From an uncultured Prevotellaceae bacterium (GTDB lineage: Bacteria; Bacteroidota; Bacteroidia; Bacteroidales; Bacteroidaceae): a stretch of 64,000 bases of DNA. Position 1 is the stretch's first letter; every line of letters starts with the position of its first letter. The position numbers and the translations under genes are program-made. The stretch spans positions 1 through 64,000 of the forward strand of contig CACZBS010000012.1 of assembly GCA_902779455.1 (NCBI GenBank), written 5' to 3'. Below the pieces are notes generated by a model that was not told where the DNA came from, did not search any database, and saw only the letters and a list, made by a program, of their open reading frames with translations. Shown one piece after another: positions 8,277 through 17,281 of this stretch.

Positions 8277-9296
8277 ATGAAATCAGTATTACTACTGGTC
8301 GCCTCGTGGCTGGTGTGCGTGTCTGCCATAGCTCAGCAACGTGTGGTTGAGCATCTCAGCGTGGAGGCTCGCGGCGATTATCAGCGCGACTACGTCGACG
8401 GCTCCGGGCGCGACGACGCGTCGGGCTTCAGCGGCCGCTATCTCAACGTGAAGATGAACGGGCAGATTGCCGACCGGCTGACCTACAGCTATCGCCAGCG
8501 CCTGAACAAGGCGTCGCTCGATGCCGGCTTCTTCGATGCTACCGACTGGCTCCACCTCGACTATCAACCGACGGAGCAGTGGACGCTGTCGGCCGGCAAG
8601 CAGGTGGTCGACATCGGCGGCTACGAGTACGACCGCGCGCCCATCGACCTCTACTTCTGCAGCGAGTTCTGGAACAACGTGCCCTGCTATGCCTGGGGCG
8701 CCAGCGTGGCCTATCAGCTGACGGCGGCTGACAAGCTGCGCTTTCAGGTGTGCGAGAGCCCCTATCGGCAGCTGCCGGCCTTCAGCCATGAGGACCTCTA
8801 CAGCTACAACCTGATGTGGTATGGCTCGCACGGCCCATGGAGCACGATGTGGAGCGTGAACATGATGGAGCGGACCGACGGCCACTACATCAGCTACATC
8901 GCCCTGGGCAACGAGCTGCGGCTGAGCGACCGCCTGCGCCTCGAGCTCGACCTGATGAACCGCGCGGCCGACCATCAGACATACTTCCTGCGCGACTGCT
9001 CCGTCATTGGCGAGCTGAGCTATCGGCCCACGGCCAAGTGGAATATTTATGCCAAGGCGTCCTACGACGTCAACCGGACGCACACCGCTGCCGACCAGCT
9101 CGTCATGGCCGGCACCGAGCTGACCCGCGTGGGCGGCGGCCTGGAGTTCTTCCCCTTGGGCGATGGCCGCGTGCGGCTGCATGCCAACTATTGCTATTCG
9201 TTCGGCACCAACGCCAACCCCGCCGGCACGATGCTCGACCGCCAGTCGCTCGTCGACGTCGGACTGACGTGGCGGGTGAAGGTGATTGGTAATTGA
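8277..9296 (+). CDS. Predicted outer-membrane beta-barrel protein
   Basis: 339 residues with a signal peptide cleaved after about residue 20 (SAIAQQ). The rest is made of alternating amphipathic strands rich in Tyr, Trp and Arg (LTYSYRQRLNK; WTLSAGKQVVD; KWNIYAKASYDV), the pattern of a porin-like barrel, and it ends in strands with aromatic residues. I do not recognise a named family; phosphate-porin-like or alginate-export-like barrels are the nearest in style. I chose the ATG at 8277, which begins the signal peptide and lies right after the promoter; an in-frame ATG at 8250 overlaps the promoter and is excluded. The stop codon falls inside a dispersed repeat. Confidence 0.75.
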   Translation: MKSVLLLVASWLVCVSAIAQQRVVEHLSVEARGDYQRDYVDGSGRDDASGFSGRYLNVKMNGQIADRLTYSYRQRLNKASLDAGFFDATDWLHLDYQPTEQWTLSAGKQVVDIGGYEYDRAPIDLYFCSEFWNNVPCYAWGASVAYQLTAADKLRFQVCESPYRQLPAFSHEDLYSYNLMWYGSHGPWSTMWSVNMMERTDGHYISYIALGNELRLSDRLRLELDLMNRAADHQTYFLRDCSVIGELSYRPTAKWNIYAKASYDVNRTHTAADQLVMAGTELTRVGGGLEFFPLGDGRVRLHANYCYSFGTNANPAGTMLDRQSLVDVGLTWRVKVIGN

Positions 9297-9323
9297 GAGT
9301 TGAGAATTGAGAGTTGAGAATTT
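9291..9323. repeat. GAGAATT/GAGAGTT short tandem repeat (family E)
   Basis: Repeats of the type TTGAGAATTGAGAGTTGAG cover the stop codon of the upstream gene and run to the start of the next. The same motif recurs at 41334-41367 and, reversed, near 50558-50575. Confidence 0.75.
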
Positions 9324-10469
9324 ATGATGAAAGTTGAAATGAAAACCATACGGTCGGGCGCCATTTGCCTGACCATCGTGCTGATCCTGTTCTCGGGCAT
9401 CGGCTGGCAGATGGGTGCTGCCAACATGCTGAACACCATTATGAAGACGGCCCACGACCTGCTGCTCAACACCGTGTTCTATCTGATGGGCATCTGCGTC
9501 ATCACGGGCGCCATCGGCCGACTGTTTGTCGAGTTCGGCGTCGTCAGCATGCTCGAGCTGCTGCTGCGGCCCCTGATGCGACCCCTGTTCCACATGCCCG
9601 GCGTGGCCTCGCTGGGCGCCGTGATGACCTTCCTGAGCGACAACCCCGCCATCATCTCGCTGTCTCAGGACAAGCGCTTCGCAGGCTACTTCAAGAAGTA
9701 TCAGTACATCTCGCTGACCAACTTCGGCACCGCCTTCGGCATGGGCCTCATCGTCATTATATATATGATTGGTCAAGGCTACTTCGCCGCACCGCTCATC
9801 GGACTGTTCGGGGCCTTCTGCGGCTGCATCGTCTCCACCCGCATGATGCAGCATCTGCTCGTCAAGGCCCATCCCGAGTTTGCCACGGAGAACGCCGTCG
9901 AACGTAGCGACATCGAGGAACAGCAGGAGGCCGTGCCGGCAGAGGAGAAGACGCTCTTCATCCGCATTCTCAACTCGCTGCTCGACGGCGGACGCACGGG
10001 TGTCGACGTGGGCATCGCCATCATCCCCGGCGTGCTCATCATCTCGACGCTCGTCATGATCCTCACCTTCGGCCCCGGCCCTGACGGCGTCTACAACGGC
10101 CAGGCCTACGAGGGCGTCGAGCTGCTGCCCTGGCTGGGGGCCAAGATCGACTTCCTGTTCCGCTGGCTCTTCGGCTTTGGCGACCCGCACCAGATTGCCT
10201 TCCCCATCACCGCCCTGGGCGCCGTGGGCGCCGCCCTCAGCCTCGTGCCCGGATTTGCCGAGCAGGGCTGGATCGACGGCAATGCCATCGCCGTCTTCAC
10301 CGCCATCGGCATGTGCTGGAGCGGATTCCTTAGCACCCACACCGCCATGCTCGACTCGCTGGGCTATCGCGAGCAGACGTCGAAGGCCATCCTGTCGCAC
10401 ACCGTCGGCGGTCTCTGTGCGGCCATCATTGCCCACTGGATGTATGTCCTCTTCACTTTGATTGTGTAG
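9324..10469 (+). CDS. Integral membrane protein with nucleoside-recognition (Gate) domains
   Basis: 381 residues with about eight to nine hydrophobic helices and two Gate-type segments, the first around residues 55-170 (including FLSDNPAIISLS) and the second in the C-terminal third. Related proteins occur as spore maturation A/B and as CD0519/CD1768-like membrane proteins, where transport is suspected but unproven. Two starts are possible, 9324 and the ATG at 9339; the first is kept, but it follows directly on repeat sequence. It is likely co-transcribed with the barrel protein 27 bases upstream, which could suggest coupled inner- and outer-membrane passage of a small solute. Confidence 0.7.
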   Translation: MMKVEMKTIRSGAICLTIVLILFSGIGWQMGAANMLNTIMKTAHDLLLNTVFYLMGICVITGAIGRLFVEFGVVSMLELLLRPLMRPLFHMPGVASLGAVMTFLSDNPAIISLSQDKRFAGYFKKYQYISLTNFGTAFGMGLIVIIYMIGQGYFAAPLIGLFGAFCGCIVSTRMMQHLLVKAHPEFATENAVERSDIEEQQEAVPAEEKTLFIRILNSLLDGGRTGVDVGIAIIPGVLIISTLVMILTFGPGPDGVYNGQAYEGVELLPWLGAKIDFLFRWLFGFGDPHQIAFPITALGAVGAALSLVPGFAEQGWIDGNAIAVFTAIGMCWSGFLSTHTAMLDSLGYREQTSKAILSHTVGGLCAAIIAHWMYVLFTLIV

Positions 10470-10499
10470 GCGTGTCGTGATTTTTCGCAATTTTTCGAC

Positions 10500-10670
10500 A
10501 CAAATACATAACTACTTGAATAATAATCTTTTATGCGTTGAAAAATAATAAAGCACCGCTTCTCGATAAGAAAAGCGGTGCTTTTTGAGTCGAGAAGCGG
10601 TCCTTTTTGACCCGAAAAGCACCGCTTCTTTAAACTGCAAATCGGGTTTGTTAATAAAAATGACAATCCC
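10500..10670. repeat. Dispersed hairpin repeat, family B, copy 1
   Basis: The core (10551-10630) has four AAGC(A/G)CCGCTT-type units in alternating orientation separated by TTTTTGA-CTCGAG-like spacers. Copies 2 and 3 lie at 25981-26125 and 60961-61115. The flanks are partly shared too (a TTTGT...AAAATGACAATC tail). It fills the gap between two genes on the same strand. Confidence 0.8.
10551..10585 (+). terminator. Terminator-like hairpin within family B copy 1
   Basis: The stem AAGCACCGCTT/AAGCGGTGCTT is followed by TTTTT. It lies 81 bases after the Gate-domain gene and probably ends that transcript. Confidence 0.6.
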
Positions 10671-10724
10671 GTGAACCTTTTTCCTGCTCGCGTGTATCAC
10701 CTTTCAGAAACAACCCAACGAACA

Positions 10725-11879
10725 ATGAAAGCAATGATGAAACGAACCGCAATCGTATTCGTATGCCTTGCCGCCATCGGCATGGCACGCGCACAGCAAA
10801 CCATCGAGAGTCCCATCGTGACGGAGAAAGACTTCGTCTGGTATGCAGAGCAGAAGTCGGCCTGGCAGCAGGCCGTCAGGCACAACCCGAAGGACGAGCG
10901 GGCCTGGCTCAACTACTACAACGCCGCACGCTACATGGGCTGGTGGGGCGACAGCTCCGACAGCATCGCCCACCAGGCCGTCGTGGAGATGGGCCAGGCC
11001 ATCCCGAATACCTATACCTATAATATGTGTGCCTACATTGCCATCAAGCTGGGCCATGGCGAGGGCACCGACGGCGATGCCTATGCCGAGGCGGCCCTTA
11101 CGATGCTGCCCGACAACATGACGCTCAGCGACTACAACGAGTGGGTCTGCTATCTGGCCATGAAGGGACAGATGGAGCGCATGAGCCAGATGGCCAAGCG
11201 ATTCTTCGACAGCGGACTCTATTCCGAGGCGGTCCTGCGCTACAGCTACAACGAGCTCTTGGGCATGGACCAGGGAGGCATCATCCTGGCCAACGGCGAC
11301 GCGGCCGTCATCCCGAAGTGGCTCATCCAGGAGGGCATGCGCGAGCATCGCGACAAGACCATCGTCTGCATACCCTTCCTCTTCGTCAAGGAGTATCGCG
11401 AGTGGCTGTCGCGCAAGCTCGACATCGCGCTGCCACAATGGGAGCAGGGGTGGTCCTACGACGACTACGAGCGACGGCTGCTGCAGACACTCATCGACCG
11501 CTTCGGCCGCCAGCTTTACTTCTCGGCCACCACGCCCCCCTCTGTGACCGAGCCATGGAAGGAGCACCTCTACAACGAGGGCCTGACGCTCCGCTATTCC
11601 CCTAAGTCTTACGACAACATGACCGTGAAGCGCCGCAACGTCGAGGAAAACTACATGCTGGAGTATCTGCTCGTCTCGTTCCGCCCGGAATGGACCTCGG
11701 GCGAACGGCTGTCGGCCAACTATGCCGTCCTGCTGGCCGACCTGCTGCCCTACTATGCCAAGCACGATGAGCGGCGCTATAAGTGGCTGATGAACATCCT
11801 CGTGAGGGCCGTGACGAACACGTCGCTCTCGGGGGACGACAAGCAGATGTTCCTCAATCTCCTGACTGACAACCGGTAG
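10725..11879 (+). CDS. Exported hypothetical protein in an ECF sigma operon
   Basis: 384 residues. It has a signal peptide (MKAMMKRTAIVFVCLAAIGMARAQQ) and no family that I recognise. The mature part is rich in Trp, Tyr and Asp with helix-forming segments (AWLNYYNAARYMGWWGD; LSDYNEWVCYLAMKGQMERM) that look like irregular TPR/SEL1-type helical repeats. I chose the ATG at 10725; 10734 and 10737 are alternatives. Its stop is only four bases before the sigma factor start, so the two are one operon. The protein may be part of the response controlled by the sigma factor, or may sense the signal in the periplasm. Confidence 0.7.
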   Translation: MKAMMKRTAIVFVCLAAIGMARAQQTIESPIVTEKDFVWYAEQKSAWQQAVRHNPKDERAWLNYYNAARYMGWWGDSSDSIAHQAVVEMGQAIPNTYTYNMCAYIAIKLGHGEGTDGDAYAEAALTMLPDNMTLSDYNEWVCYLAMKGQMERMSQMAKRFFDSGLYSEAVLRYSYNELLGMDQGGIILANGDAAVIPKWLIQEGMREHRDKTIVCIPFLFVKEYREWLSRKLDIALPQWEQGWSYDDYERRLLQTLIDRFGRQLYFSATTPPSVTEPWKEHLYNEGLTLRYSPKSYDNMTVKRRNVEENYMLEYLLVSFRPEWTSGERLSANYAVLLADLLPYYAKHDERRYKWLMNILVRAVTNTSLSGDDKQMFLNLLTDNR

Positions 11880-11883
11880 GCCC

Positions 11884-12447
11884 ATGCTCATCCATCTCAA
11901 TCTCTCTCGTTTATCTGACGAACGGCTCATGGCCGACGGCAGCGAGCGGGCCTTCGCTGAGCTCTACAACCGCTATGCACGGCGGTTGCAGGGCTTTCTC
12001 GTGCGCCAGCTCGGCGGCGACCGCGAGCTGGCGGCCGACTTCTGCCACGATGCCTTCCTGCGCATCTACGATGCCCGCCGCACGTACAACGCCGGCCGCC
12101 CGTTCCGCACGTGGCTCTTCAGCGTGGCTTATAATCTCTGCAAGAACCGCTACCGCCACCTGCAGGTGGAGGCCGAGGCGATGGCTCAGATTGACCGCCA
12201 GCCCGAGGCCGAGCTGCCCACGGTTGAGGCCGATCTCTCGCAGGCCGAATTCGACGCCGCCCTCCAGCGGGTGCTCGACGGCCTGCCCGCCGAGGCCCGC
12301 ATGCTCTTCGCCCTCCGCTTCGAGGAGGAGCTCTCCATCGCTGAGACGGCCGCCGTCATCGGGCTGCCCGAGGGCACCGTCAAGAGCCGCCAGCACAAGA
12401 TCATGAACCACATCAAGCAGCAGCTCGCTGCCGCCCTCCTCCCCTAA
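11884..12447 (+). CDS. ECF-type RNA polymerase sigma-70 factor
   Basis: 187 residues with both core sigma regions. Region 2 (about 18-80) includes AFAELYNRYARRLQGFLV and DFCHDAFLRIYD, and region 4 (about 125-180) includes LRFEEELSIAETAAVIGLPEGTVKSR, the DNA-binding helix-turn-helix. It directs transcription of a stress or envelope regulon that cannot be named from sequence. It is tightly linked to the upstream exported protein and to a downstream single-span protein that may be its anti-sigma factor. Confidence 0.93.
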   Translation: MLIHLNLSRLSDERLMADGSERAFAELYNRYARRLQGFLVRQLGGDRELAADFCHDAFLRIYDARRTYNAGRPFRTWLFSVAYNLCKNRYRHLQVEAEAMAQIDRQPEAELPTVEADLSQAEFDAALQRVLDGLPAEARMLFALRFEEELSIAETAAVIGLPEGTVKSRQHKIMNHIKQQLAAALLP

Positions 12448-12473
12448 AAATAACTATCATCACCGTCCAGTAA

Positions 12474-12492
12474 GCTGCGTTGCCAACGCAGC
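12474..12492. repeat. Short perfect hairpin, also found inside the M56 gene
   Basis: Arms GCTGCGTT/AACGCAGC surround a GCC loop, between the sigma factor and the next gene. The same 15-base core TGCGTTGCCAACGCA occurs at 28246-28260 with one arm pair changed in a compensating way. Confidence 0.75.
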
Positions 12493-12515
12493 CCCCTCTA
12501 AAAAAACAAACAATC

Positions 12516-12911
12516 ATGAAAATAGACAACCAAACCATCATCGACACCGCCCGCCGCCAGCGCGAGGCCGACATGAACGGACTGAGCCCGCGCCCCTGGC
12601 GCCGACAGCACCGCCGGCCAGCCGTGCCCGCATGGCTCGTGGCCCTGCCGGCTGCTGCCGTGGCCGGTTTCCTGTTCGGGCTCTCCGTGCGTCAGCCCGA
12701 CGGCGACGCCACACCGCTGACGGCCAAGGCCGACACCATCTATATCACCCGCGAGGTGCCCGTCGCCCAGCGCCCTGACACCGTCGTCCGCTATGTCGAG
12801 CGCCCCCGTCGTGCCCCCAGGCAAGTGGCCAGCCGCCAGGCCGAACCGCCGGCCACGGGGCGCAGCGTGGCCGAGGACAACATCGACTACTCGATGCTGG
12901 TGATGAGGTGA
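12516..12911 (+). CDS. Small single-span membrane protein, candidate anti-sigma factor
   Basis: 131 residues. An Arg-rich cytoplasmic N-terminus of about 38 residues is followed by one membrane helix (AWLVALPAAAVAGFLFGLSV) and a periplasmic tail of about 70 residues (PDTVVRYVERPRRAPR). This topology and its position after the ECF sigma gene fit an anti-sigma factor, but no zinc-binding ZAS motif is seen, so the role is an inference. I chose the ATG at 12516; the longer frame from 12480 runs through the hairpin repeat. Confidence 0.65.
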   Translation: MKIDNQTIIDTARRQREADMNGLSPRPWRRQHRRPAVPAWLVALPAAAVAGFLFGLSVRQPDGDATPLTAKADTIYITREVPVAQRPDTVVRYVERPRRAPRQVASRQAEPPATGRSVAEDNIDYSMLVMR

Positions 12912-12963
12912 GCCCCCGGCGACTCCTTTTTCTTCCGCCCGGCAGAATTTCTTCCGTCGAAAA

Positions 12964-12995
12964 TTCGTTTTTCTTCTGCAAAATGGCTACCTTTG
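12964..12995 (+). promoter_or_regulatory. Promoter of the phosphopantetheinyl transferase gene
   Basis: TTCG (12964-12967), 20 bp, TACCTTTG (12988-12995). Only seven bases separate the -7 element from the ATG at 13003, so the transcript would be leaderless or nearly so. Confidence 0.7.
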
Positions 12996-13002
12996 CAGCC
13001 GC

Positions 13003-13584
13003 ATGAAGTATTTTATCGACGACCGACTGGACGAGATCGACCTCGACGCGGCATTGAGGCTGATGCCGCAATGGCGGCGGGAGCGCACCCTGGCCTACCG
13101 GCGTGAGGGCCTGCGCCGGCAGAGTGCGGGCGCGTGGCTGCTGCTGCGCCGCGCCTGTCGCGAGGTGTGGGGGCTCGACGACGTTCCGGAGGTCAGCCAG
13201 GGCGAGCATGGCAAGCCTTATTTTGCCGACTATCCCGACCTGCACTTCAACCTGAGCCATTGCACCAAAGGCGCCGCCTGCGTGGTCAGCGACCGGCCTG
13301 TCGGCATCGACATCGAGACGCTGCAAGCCCCCCACGAACAGCTCTCGCGCCACGTCCTGAGCGCGGCGGAGTACGACGCGATGATGGCCAGTGAGCGGCC
13401 CGACGTCAGCTTCACCCGCCTGTGGACCATGAAGGAGAGCCTCTCGAAGCTCTCTGGCTATGGGCTCACCACCGACTGGCCACGGCTGCAGCATCTGCTC
13501 GACGACCACCCCGAAGCGCGCTTCACGACGATCGTGGCCGTTGACAGGAATTATGTCTGTACGATATGTGAAGAAAATAAATAA
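13003..13584 (+). CDS. 4'-phosphopantetheinyl transferase
   Basis: 193 residues of the Sfp/HetI superfamily, which transfers the phosphopantetheine arm of CoA to a serine of acyl or peptidyl carrier proteins. Family motifs are in order: GKPYF near 69, FNLSH near 82, VGIDIE near 99-104 (Mg-binding acidic residues) and WTMKESLSKLSG near 140-151, where the usual KEA is KES. The length fits the shorter Bacteroidetes enzymes. No carrier protein or PKS/NRPS gene is nearby, so it probably serves fatty acid synthesis or a distant cluster. Confidence 0.9.
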   Translation: MKYFIDDRLDEIDLDAALRLMPQWRRERTLAYRREGLRRQSAGAWLLLRRACREVWGLDDVPEVSQGEHGKPYFADYPDLHFNLSHCTKGAACVVSDRPVGIDIETLQAPHEQLSRHVLSAAEYDAMMASERPDVSFTRLWTMKESLSKLSGYGLTTDWPRLQHLLDDHPEARFTTIVAVDRNYVCTICEENK

Positions 13585-13667
13585 ACCACGAATTGCACTA
13601 ATTACTCGAATCTGAAATGCGCTTTCCGGGCGCAGTCAATTCGTGTGATTAGTGCAATTCGTGGTTT
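13583..13667. repeat. CACGAATT hairpin repeat, family A, copy 1
   Basis: Arms of 29 bases (13583-13611 and 13639-13667) pair with two mismatches and begin AAACCACGAATTGCAC. The loop holds a small hairpin around TGCGC/GCGCA. It lies between two converging genes and may end both transcripts. Other copies: 27835-27992, 40030-40121, 63749-63834. Confidence 0.8.
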
Positions 13668-13695
13668 GGAATAATCCCAAGTCAATATTGTCGGC

Positions 13696-14820
13696 TTACG
13701 GCCTTTTTTGGAAGACACGGACGTAGTCGACCTCCATCGTGGCGGGCAGGAACGACTCGTCGACGCCCTGCGCTCCGCCCCAGTCGCCACCCCAGGCGAG
13801 GTTGAGGATAGGATAGAAGGCGGCCGTGAAAGGCCATGCGTCGCGGCCGGTGCCGTCGTCGCGATAGGTGAGCAGCTCCTTGCCGTCGACGTAGAACGTC
13901 ATCTTGTCCTCGGTCCAGAGCAACGCATACTTGTGGAAGGCGGTGTAGGCGTTCTGAAGCGTGGTGCTGCGCGATTCGGTGGCGGTGCCGCCGTTGTTGT
14001 ACTTGTTGCAGTGGATGGTCGACCAGACGCGGTCGGGCTGGTAGCCGACGGCCTCCATGATGTCGATCTCGCCGTCGCCCGGCCAGTTGGTGAAGTTGAC
14101 TGGCATCATCCAGAAGGCCGGCCATGTGCCCTTGCCCTTCGGCAACTTGATGGAGGCCTCGAAGTAGCCGTACTTCCAGCCCTGGCGCACCTTGGCGTAG
14201 ACGCGGCCGGAATAGATCTTGCCGTCCTCCTTGAAGCAGTGGATGCGCAGGGTGCCGTCGGCAATCTCGGTGACGCGGTCGCCCCGCGGCGATGTGCCGT
14301 TGACGTAGGCCTGCAACTCGTTGTTCACTCTGCCGGCGGGCCAGATCTCGTGGGTCCAGCTGCTGCCAAGCGTGGTGCCCGAGTCGAACTCGTCGTTCCA
14401 CACCAGCTCGTAGCCCTCGGGACCCTTGATGGAGGGGTCGGTGGCCGGGCGCTCAGCGGCCTGCTGGCTGACGTCGATGGCGGCGCGGGCGGTGCCCGAC
14501 ATGGCCACGATTCGGCCCTGGCGGGCGGCGTAGTCTGTGTTCTTGGCTATCCTGACGTTCACCGTGGCGCTGCGGCTGGTGCCGTTGGCGGGGCTGAGCG
14601 TGACCCACTCCTTGCAGTTGTCGTCGGCATAGACGGCCCAGTCCTGGGTGGTGGTCAACTCAAAGCTGGTGCTGAGCCCGTCGGCCGGTGCCTCGATGGC
14701 CTGCTTGCTGAGCTTCAGGGCCACATCGCTGCCGCTGGCGGGTTCATCGCTGTCCCCGCCACAGGCTGTGGAGCCCATGGCGAGGAATAGGATGATGGAA
14801 GAAAACATGGTTCTGGTCAT
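13696..14820 (-). CDS. GH16 endo-beta-glucanase lipoprotein with BACON domain
   Basis: 374 residues. A lipobox (MGSTAC) predicts a lipoprotein, probably surface-exposed. A BACON-type beta-sandwich covers about 35-125, and the GH16 catalytic domain about 140-372 has the motif GDGEIDIMEAVG near 248 (E-x-D-x-x-E: nucleophile and acid/base glutamates). Nearby WPAFWMMP and DEFDSGTTL are typical of the laminarinase-like branch, so an endo-beta-1,3- or mixed-linkage glucanase is likely. It is the last gene of the PUL, four bases after the glycan-binding protein, and would make the first cuts at the cell surface. Confidence 0.9.
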   Translation of the reverse strand: MTRTMFSSIILFLAMGSTACGGDSDEPASGSDVALKLSKQAIEAPADGLSTSFELTTTQDWAVYADDNCKEWVTLSPANGTSRSATVNVRIAKNTDYAARQGRIVAMSGTARAAIDVSQQAAERPATDPSIKGPEGYELVWNDEFDSGTTLGSSWTHEIWPAGRVNNELQAYVNGTSPRGDRVTEIADGTLRIHCFKEDGKIYSGRVYAKVRQGWKYGYFEASIKLPKGKGTWPAFWMMPVNFTNWPGDGEIDIMEAVGYQPDRVWSTIHCNKYNNGGTATESRSTTLQNAYTAFHKYALLWTEDKMTFYVDGKELLTYRDDGTGRDAWPFTAAFYPILNLAWGGDWGGAQGVDESFLPATMEVDYVRVFQKRP

Positions 14821-14824
14821 GATC

Positions 14825-17257
14825 TTACTTTGATTTCTGCAGGATAATGTCGCTGATGGTGACGCGGGTGCCGGCCTGACAACCTCCGAAGTCGAACACC
14901 ATCATCAGTTTCTCGGCACCGCCCGTAGGCAGCAGGCGGCCCGTGGCGGTGTAGGTCACCTCCTCGTAGGCGGGCAGCTCGACCTGATCGGCAAAGAAGA
15001 AGTTGCCGTCGTCGCCGTCCTGCGTCAGCTTCACCGTGGCGCCGTTCATCGCCTTGTCGGCCGTCAGCTTGCAGCTGAAGTCGTAGGGCGTGTCGGCATC
15101 GCCGGGAATGTTGGTGTGGATCTTCACCTGAGCCTGCCATTGGTTCATGGTCTCGATGGGCAGGTCGATGGTGATGGTCTTGCCGTCGTGGGCGAAGCCG
15201 ATGGGCTCAGGGCATGGCTCCCATGCGCCGCCAGTGGCATAATAGAACTCGGTGGTGTAGTCGCGGGCGTCGTCGATGGCCGCCTTCCAGAGGTTGTCGG
15301 CACTGTCGTAGACGAGCTCTGGGGTGTCGCCACCGCCCTGACCGGGCTGTCCTGCGCCGTCGTCGCAGCCGTGCTCCTTGAAGACGATATTCTCGACGGT
15401 GACGTTAGTGCCGGCCTGGCATCCGCCGAAGTCGAGCACGAGGTCGACATTCTCCATGTCGATGCCGGCCATGTCGCTCTTGTAGAAGACGTAGGGCTCA
15501 TAGGCCTTGACGTCGATCTGGTCGGTGAAGAAGAAGGTGCCGTCGTCGCCATGCTTGACGAGCTTGACGGTGGCGCCGCGCAGGTCCTTGTCGGTGTTCA
15601 TCACGAGCGAGAAGTCGTAGTTAGTGGCCGAGTTGGAGGCGATGTCTGAGAAGAGCTTCACCTGGGCCTGCCATTGCATGTTGGTCTCGCAAGGCAGTGA
15701 GATCTTGACGTTCTTCATGTCGCTGGTGTTGAGGCCGATGGGCTCGGGGCAGGCGGCCCAGTCGCCACCCTGGGCGTAGAAGGTCTCGGTGGTGAACTGT
15801 GCCGTGCGCCACTGGTTGCAGTCGTTGTCGTAGTTGTAGCCGTTGAAGACGGGCGTGTCGTCGACGGGCAGCACGGTGCCGTCGTCGCAGCCATGCTCCT
15901 TGAGCACGATGTTCTGGACGGTGACATTGGTGCCGGCCTGGCATCCGCCGAAGTCGAGCACGAGGTCGACGTTCTCCATGTCGATGCCGGCCATGTCGCT
16001 CTTCCAGAAGATATAGGCTTCGTAGGCCTTCAGGTCGATCTGGTCGGTAAAGTAGAAGGTGCCGTCGTCGCCGTGCTTGACGAGCTTGACGGTGACGCCG
16101 TTGAGGTCCTTGTCGGAGTTCATGACGAGCGAGAAGTCGTAGTTGGTGGCCGCGTTGGTGGTCTGGTCAGAGAAGAGCTTCACCTGGGCCTGCCACTGCA
16201 TGTTGGTCTGGCAGGGCAGCGAAACCTTGACGTTCTTCATGTCGCTGATGTCGAGGCCGATGGGCTCGGGGCAGGCGGCCCAGTCGCCACCTTGGGCATA
16301 GAAGGTCTCGGTGGTGAAGTGGGCCGTGCGCCACATGTTGCAGTCGCTGTCGTAGTCGAAGCCCTCGAAGACGGTGGCGCGCTCGCCGCTGGTCAGGATA
16401 AAGTGCCATGCGATCTCGCCGTTGTCGTAGACGAGCACCATCTGCTTCGGCGTGACCGACTCGATGAGGAACCGCACAGGCGACTTATACTGGGCGTCGT
16501 TGGCAATGTAGGGGAACAGAGTCTCAGCAGGCAGCGTGAGGTAGAGATTGTCGCCCACGACGTCGAAGTCGTAGCTGACGGTCTGAGCCTCGACGGGCGC
16601 GCTGAAGTCAACGTCCTGATGTGACTCGGGGAAGATGGTGCAGCCCGTGTTGACATAGACGCAGCCTCCCTTGCCTGGGTCGAAGGTGTATTGCTTCTCG
16701 GTGGTCAGCGTAATGCTGCTCTCATAGAGGCCCGTGCCGGCCTTCTCGTCGGGCTGGGCGCCGTACCACTCTGTGCCGGTGGTGCCCGACGGACCGCAGC
16801 CCAGGTGCTGAGCGACGCTGTTGTCGATGCGCCATGTCTTGCTGCTGCCGCTGCCTTCAGAGCCGCCGGCCATCAGGTTGAAGTACTGGTCGAAGTTGAA
16901 GATGGTGTTGTCGATCTTGAAGCTGACCGAGTCCATGCCGAGGCTGACGCCGTTGGCATTGCCGATCTGATACTTCACCTGGTATTCGCCTGCCGTGGCA
17001 AAGATGCGCTTCAGGCCGTTGACGGTGGAATAGACCGTCTTGGCGCCGTTGGGGATATACCACAAGGGGTAGCAGCCCTTGTTGTTCATCGTCAGGGTGA
17101 CCTGGTTGGTCGTCTGGTCGACGTTGACACTGACGTCAGCCTGCCCCACTTGCGGGATGCCGGCCTGGCTGGGACTGTCGAACTCGTCGGGCGAGCAGGC
17201 CGTCAGGGCCAGTGCCATCATCAGTGCGCTTCCTATATTTTTGAATGTCTTATTCAT
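14825..17257 (-). CDS. Surface glycan-binding lipoprotein with three tandem carbohydrate-binding-like modules
   Basis: 810 residues. The lipobox LALTAC gives a lipid-anchored protein. An N-terminal PKD-like domain (about 35-110) and a lipocalin-like region (about 120-290) precede three repeats of about 165-175 residues starting near 297, 469 and 646. Repeats 1 and 2 are nearly identical (both contain TTETFYAQGGDWAACPEPIG and VDLVLDFGGCQAGTNVTV); repeat 3 is diverged. Each resembles a CBM4/CBM-like jelly roll. Position between susD and GH16 makes it the SusE/SGBP-B counterpart that captures the glycan. The almost identical pair points to recent tandem duplication. Confidence 0.85.
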   Translation of the reverse strand: MNKTFKNIGSALMMALALTACSPDEFDSPSQAGIPQVGQADVSVNVDQTTNQVTLTMNNKGCYPLWYIPNGAKTVYSTVNGLKRIFATAGEYQVKYQIGNANGVSLGMDSVSFKIDNTIFNFDQYFNLMAGGSEGSGSSKTWRIDNSVAQHLGCGPSGTTGTEWYGAQPDEKAGTGLYESSITLTTEKQYTFDPGKGGCVYVNTGCTIFPESHQDVDFSAPVEAQTVSYDFDVVGDNLYLTLPAETLFPYIANDAQYKSPVRFLIESVTPKQMVLVYDNGEIAWHFILTSGERATVFEGFDYDSDCNMWRTAHFTTETFYAQGGDWAACPEPIGLDISDMKNVKVSLPCQTNMQWQAQVKLFSDQTTNAATNYDFSLVMNSDKDLNGVTVKLVKHGDDGTFYFTDQIDLKAYEAYIFWKSDMAGIDMENVDLVLDFGGCQAGTNVTVQNIVLKEHGCDDGTVLPVDDTPVFNGYNYDNDCNQWRTAQFTTETFYAQGGDWAACPEPIGLNTSDMKNVKISLPCETNMQWQAQVKLFSDIASNSATNYDFSLVMNTDKDLRGATVKLVKHGDDGTFFFTDQIDVKAYEPYVFYKSDMAGIDMENVDLVLDFGGCQAGTNVTVENIVFKEHGCDDGAGQPGQGGGDTPELVYDSADNLWKAAIDDARDYTTEFYYATGGAWEPCPEPIGFAHDGKTITIDLPIETMNQWQAQVKIHTNIPGDADTPYDFSCKLTADKAMNGATVKLTQDGDDGNFFFADQVELPAYEEVTYTATGRLLPTGGAEKLMMVFDFGGCQAGTRVTISDIILQKSK

Positions 17258-17281
17258 ATATCTGTGTCTGCGATTAAATGG

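Noticed and set aside
8292-10490. Very long open frame on the minus strand (732 codons)
   Set aside because: It lies antisense to two genes with clear signal and membrane features and is His/Gln/Val/Ala rich, typical of the complement of G/C-ending codons.
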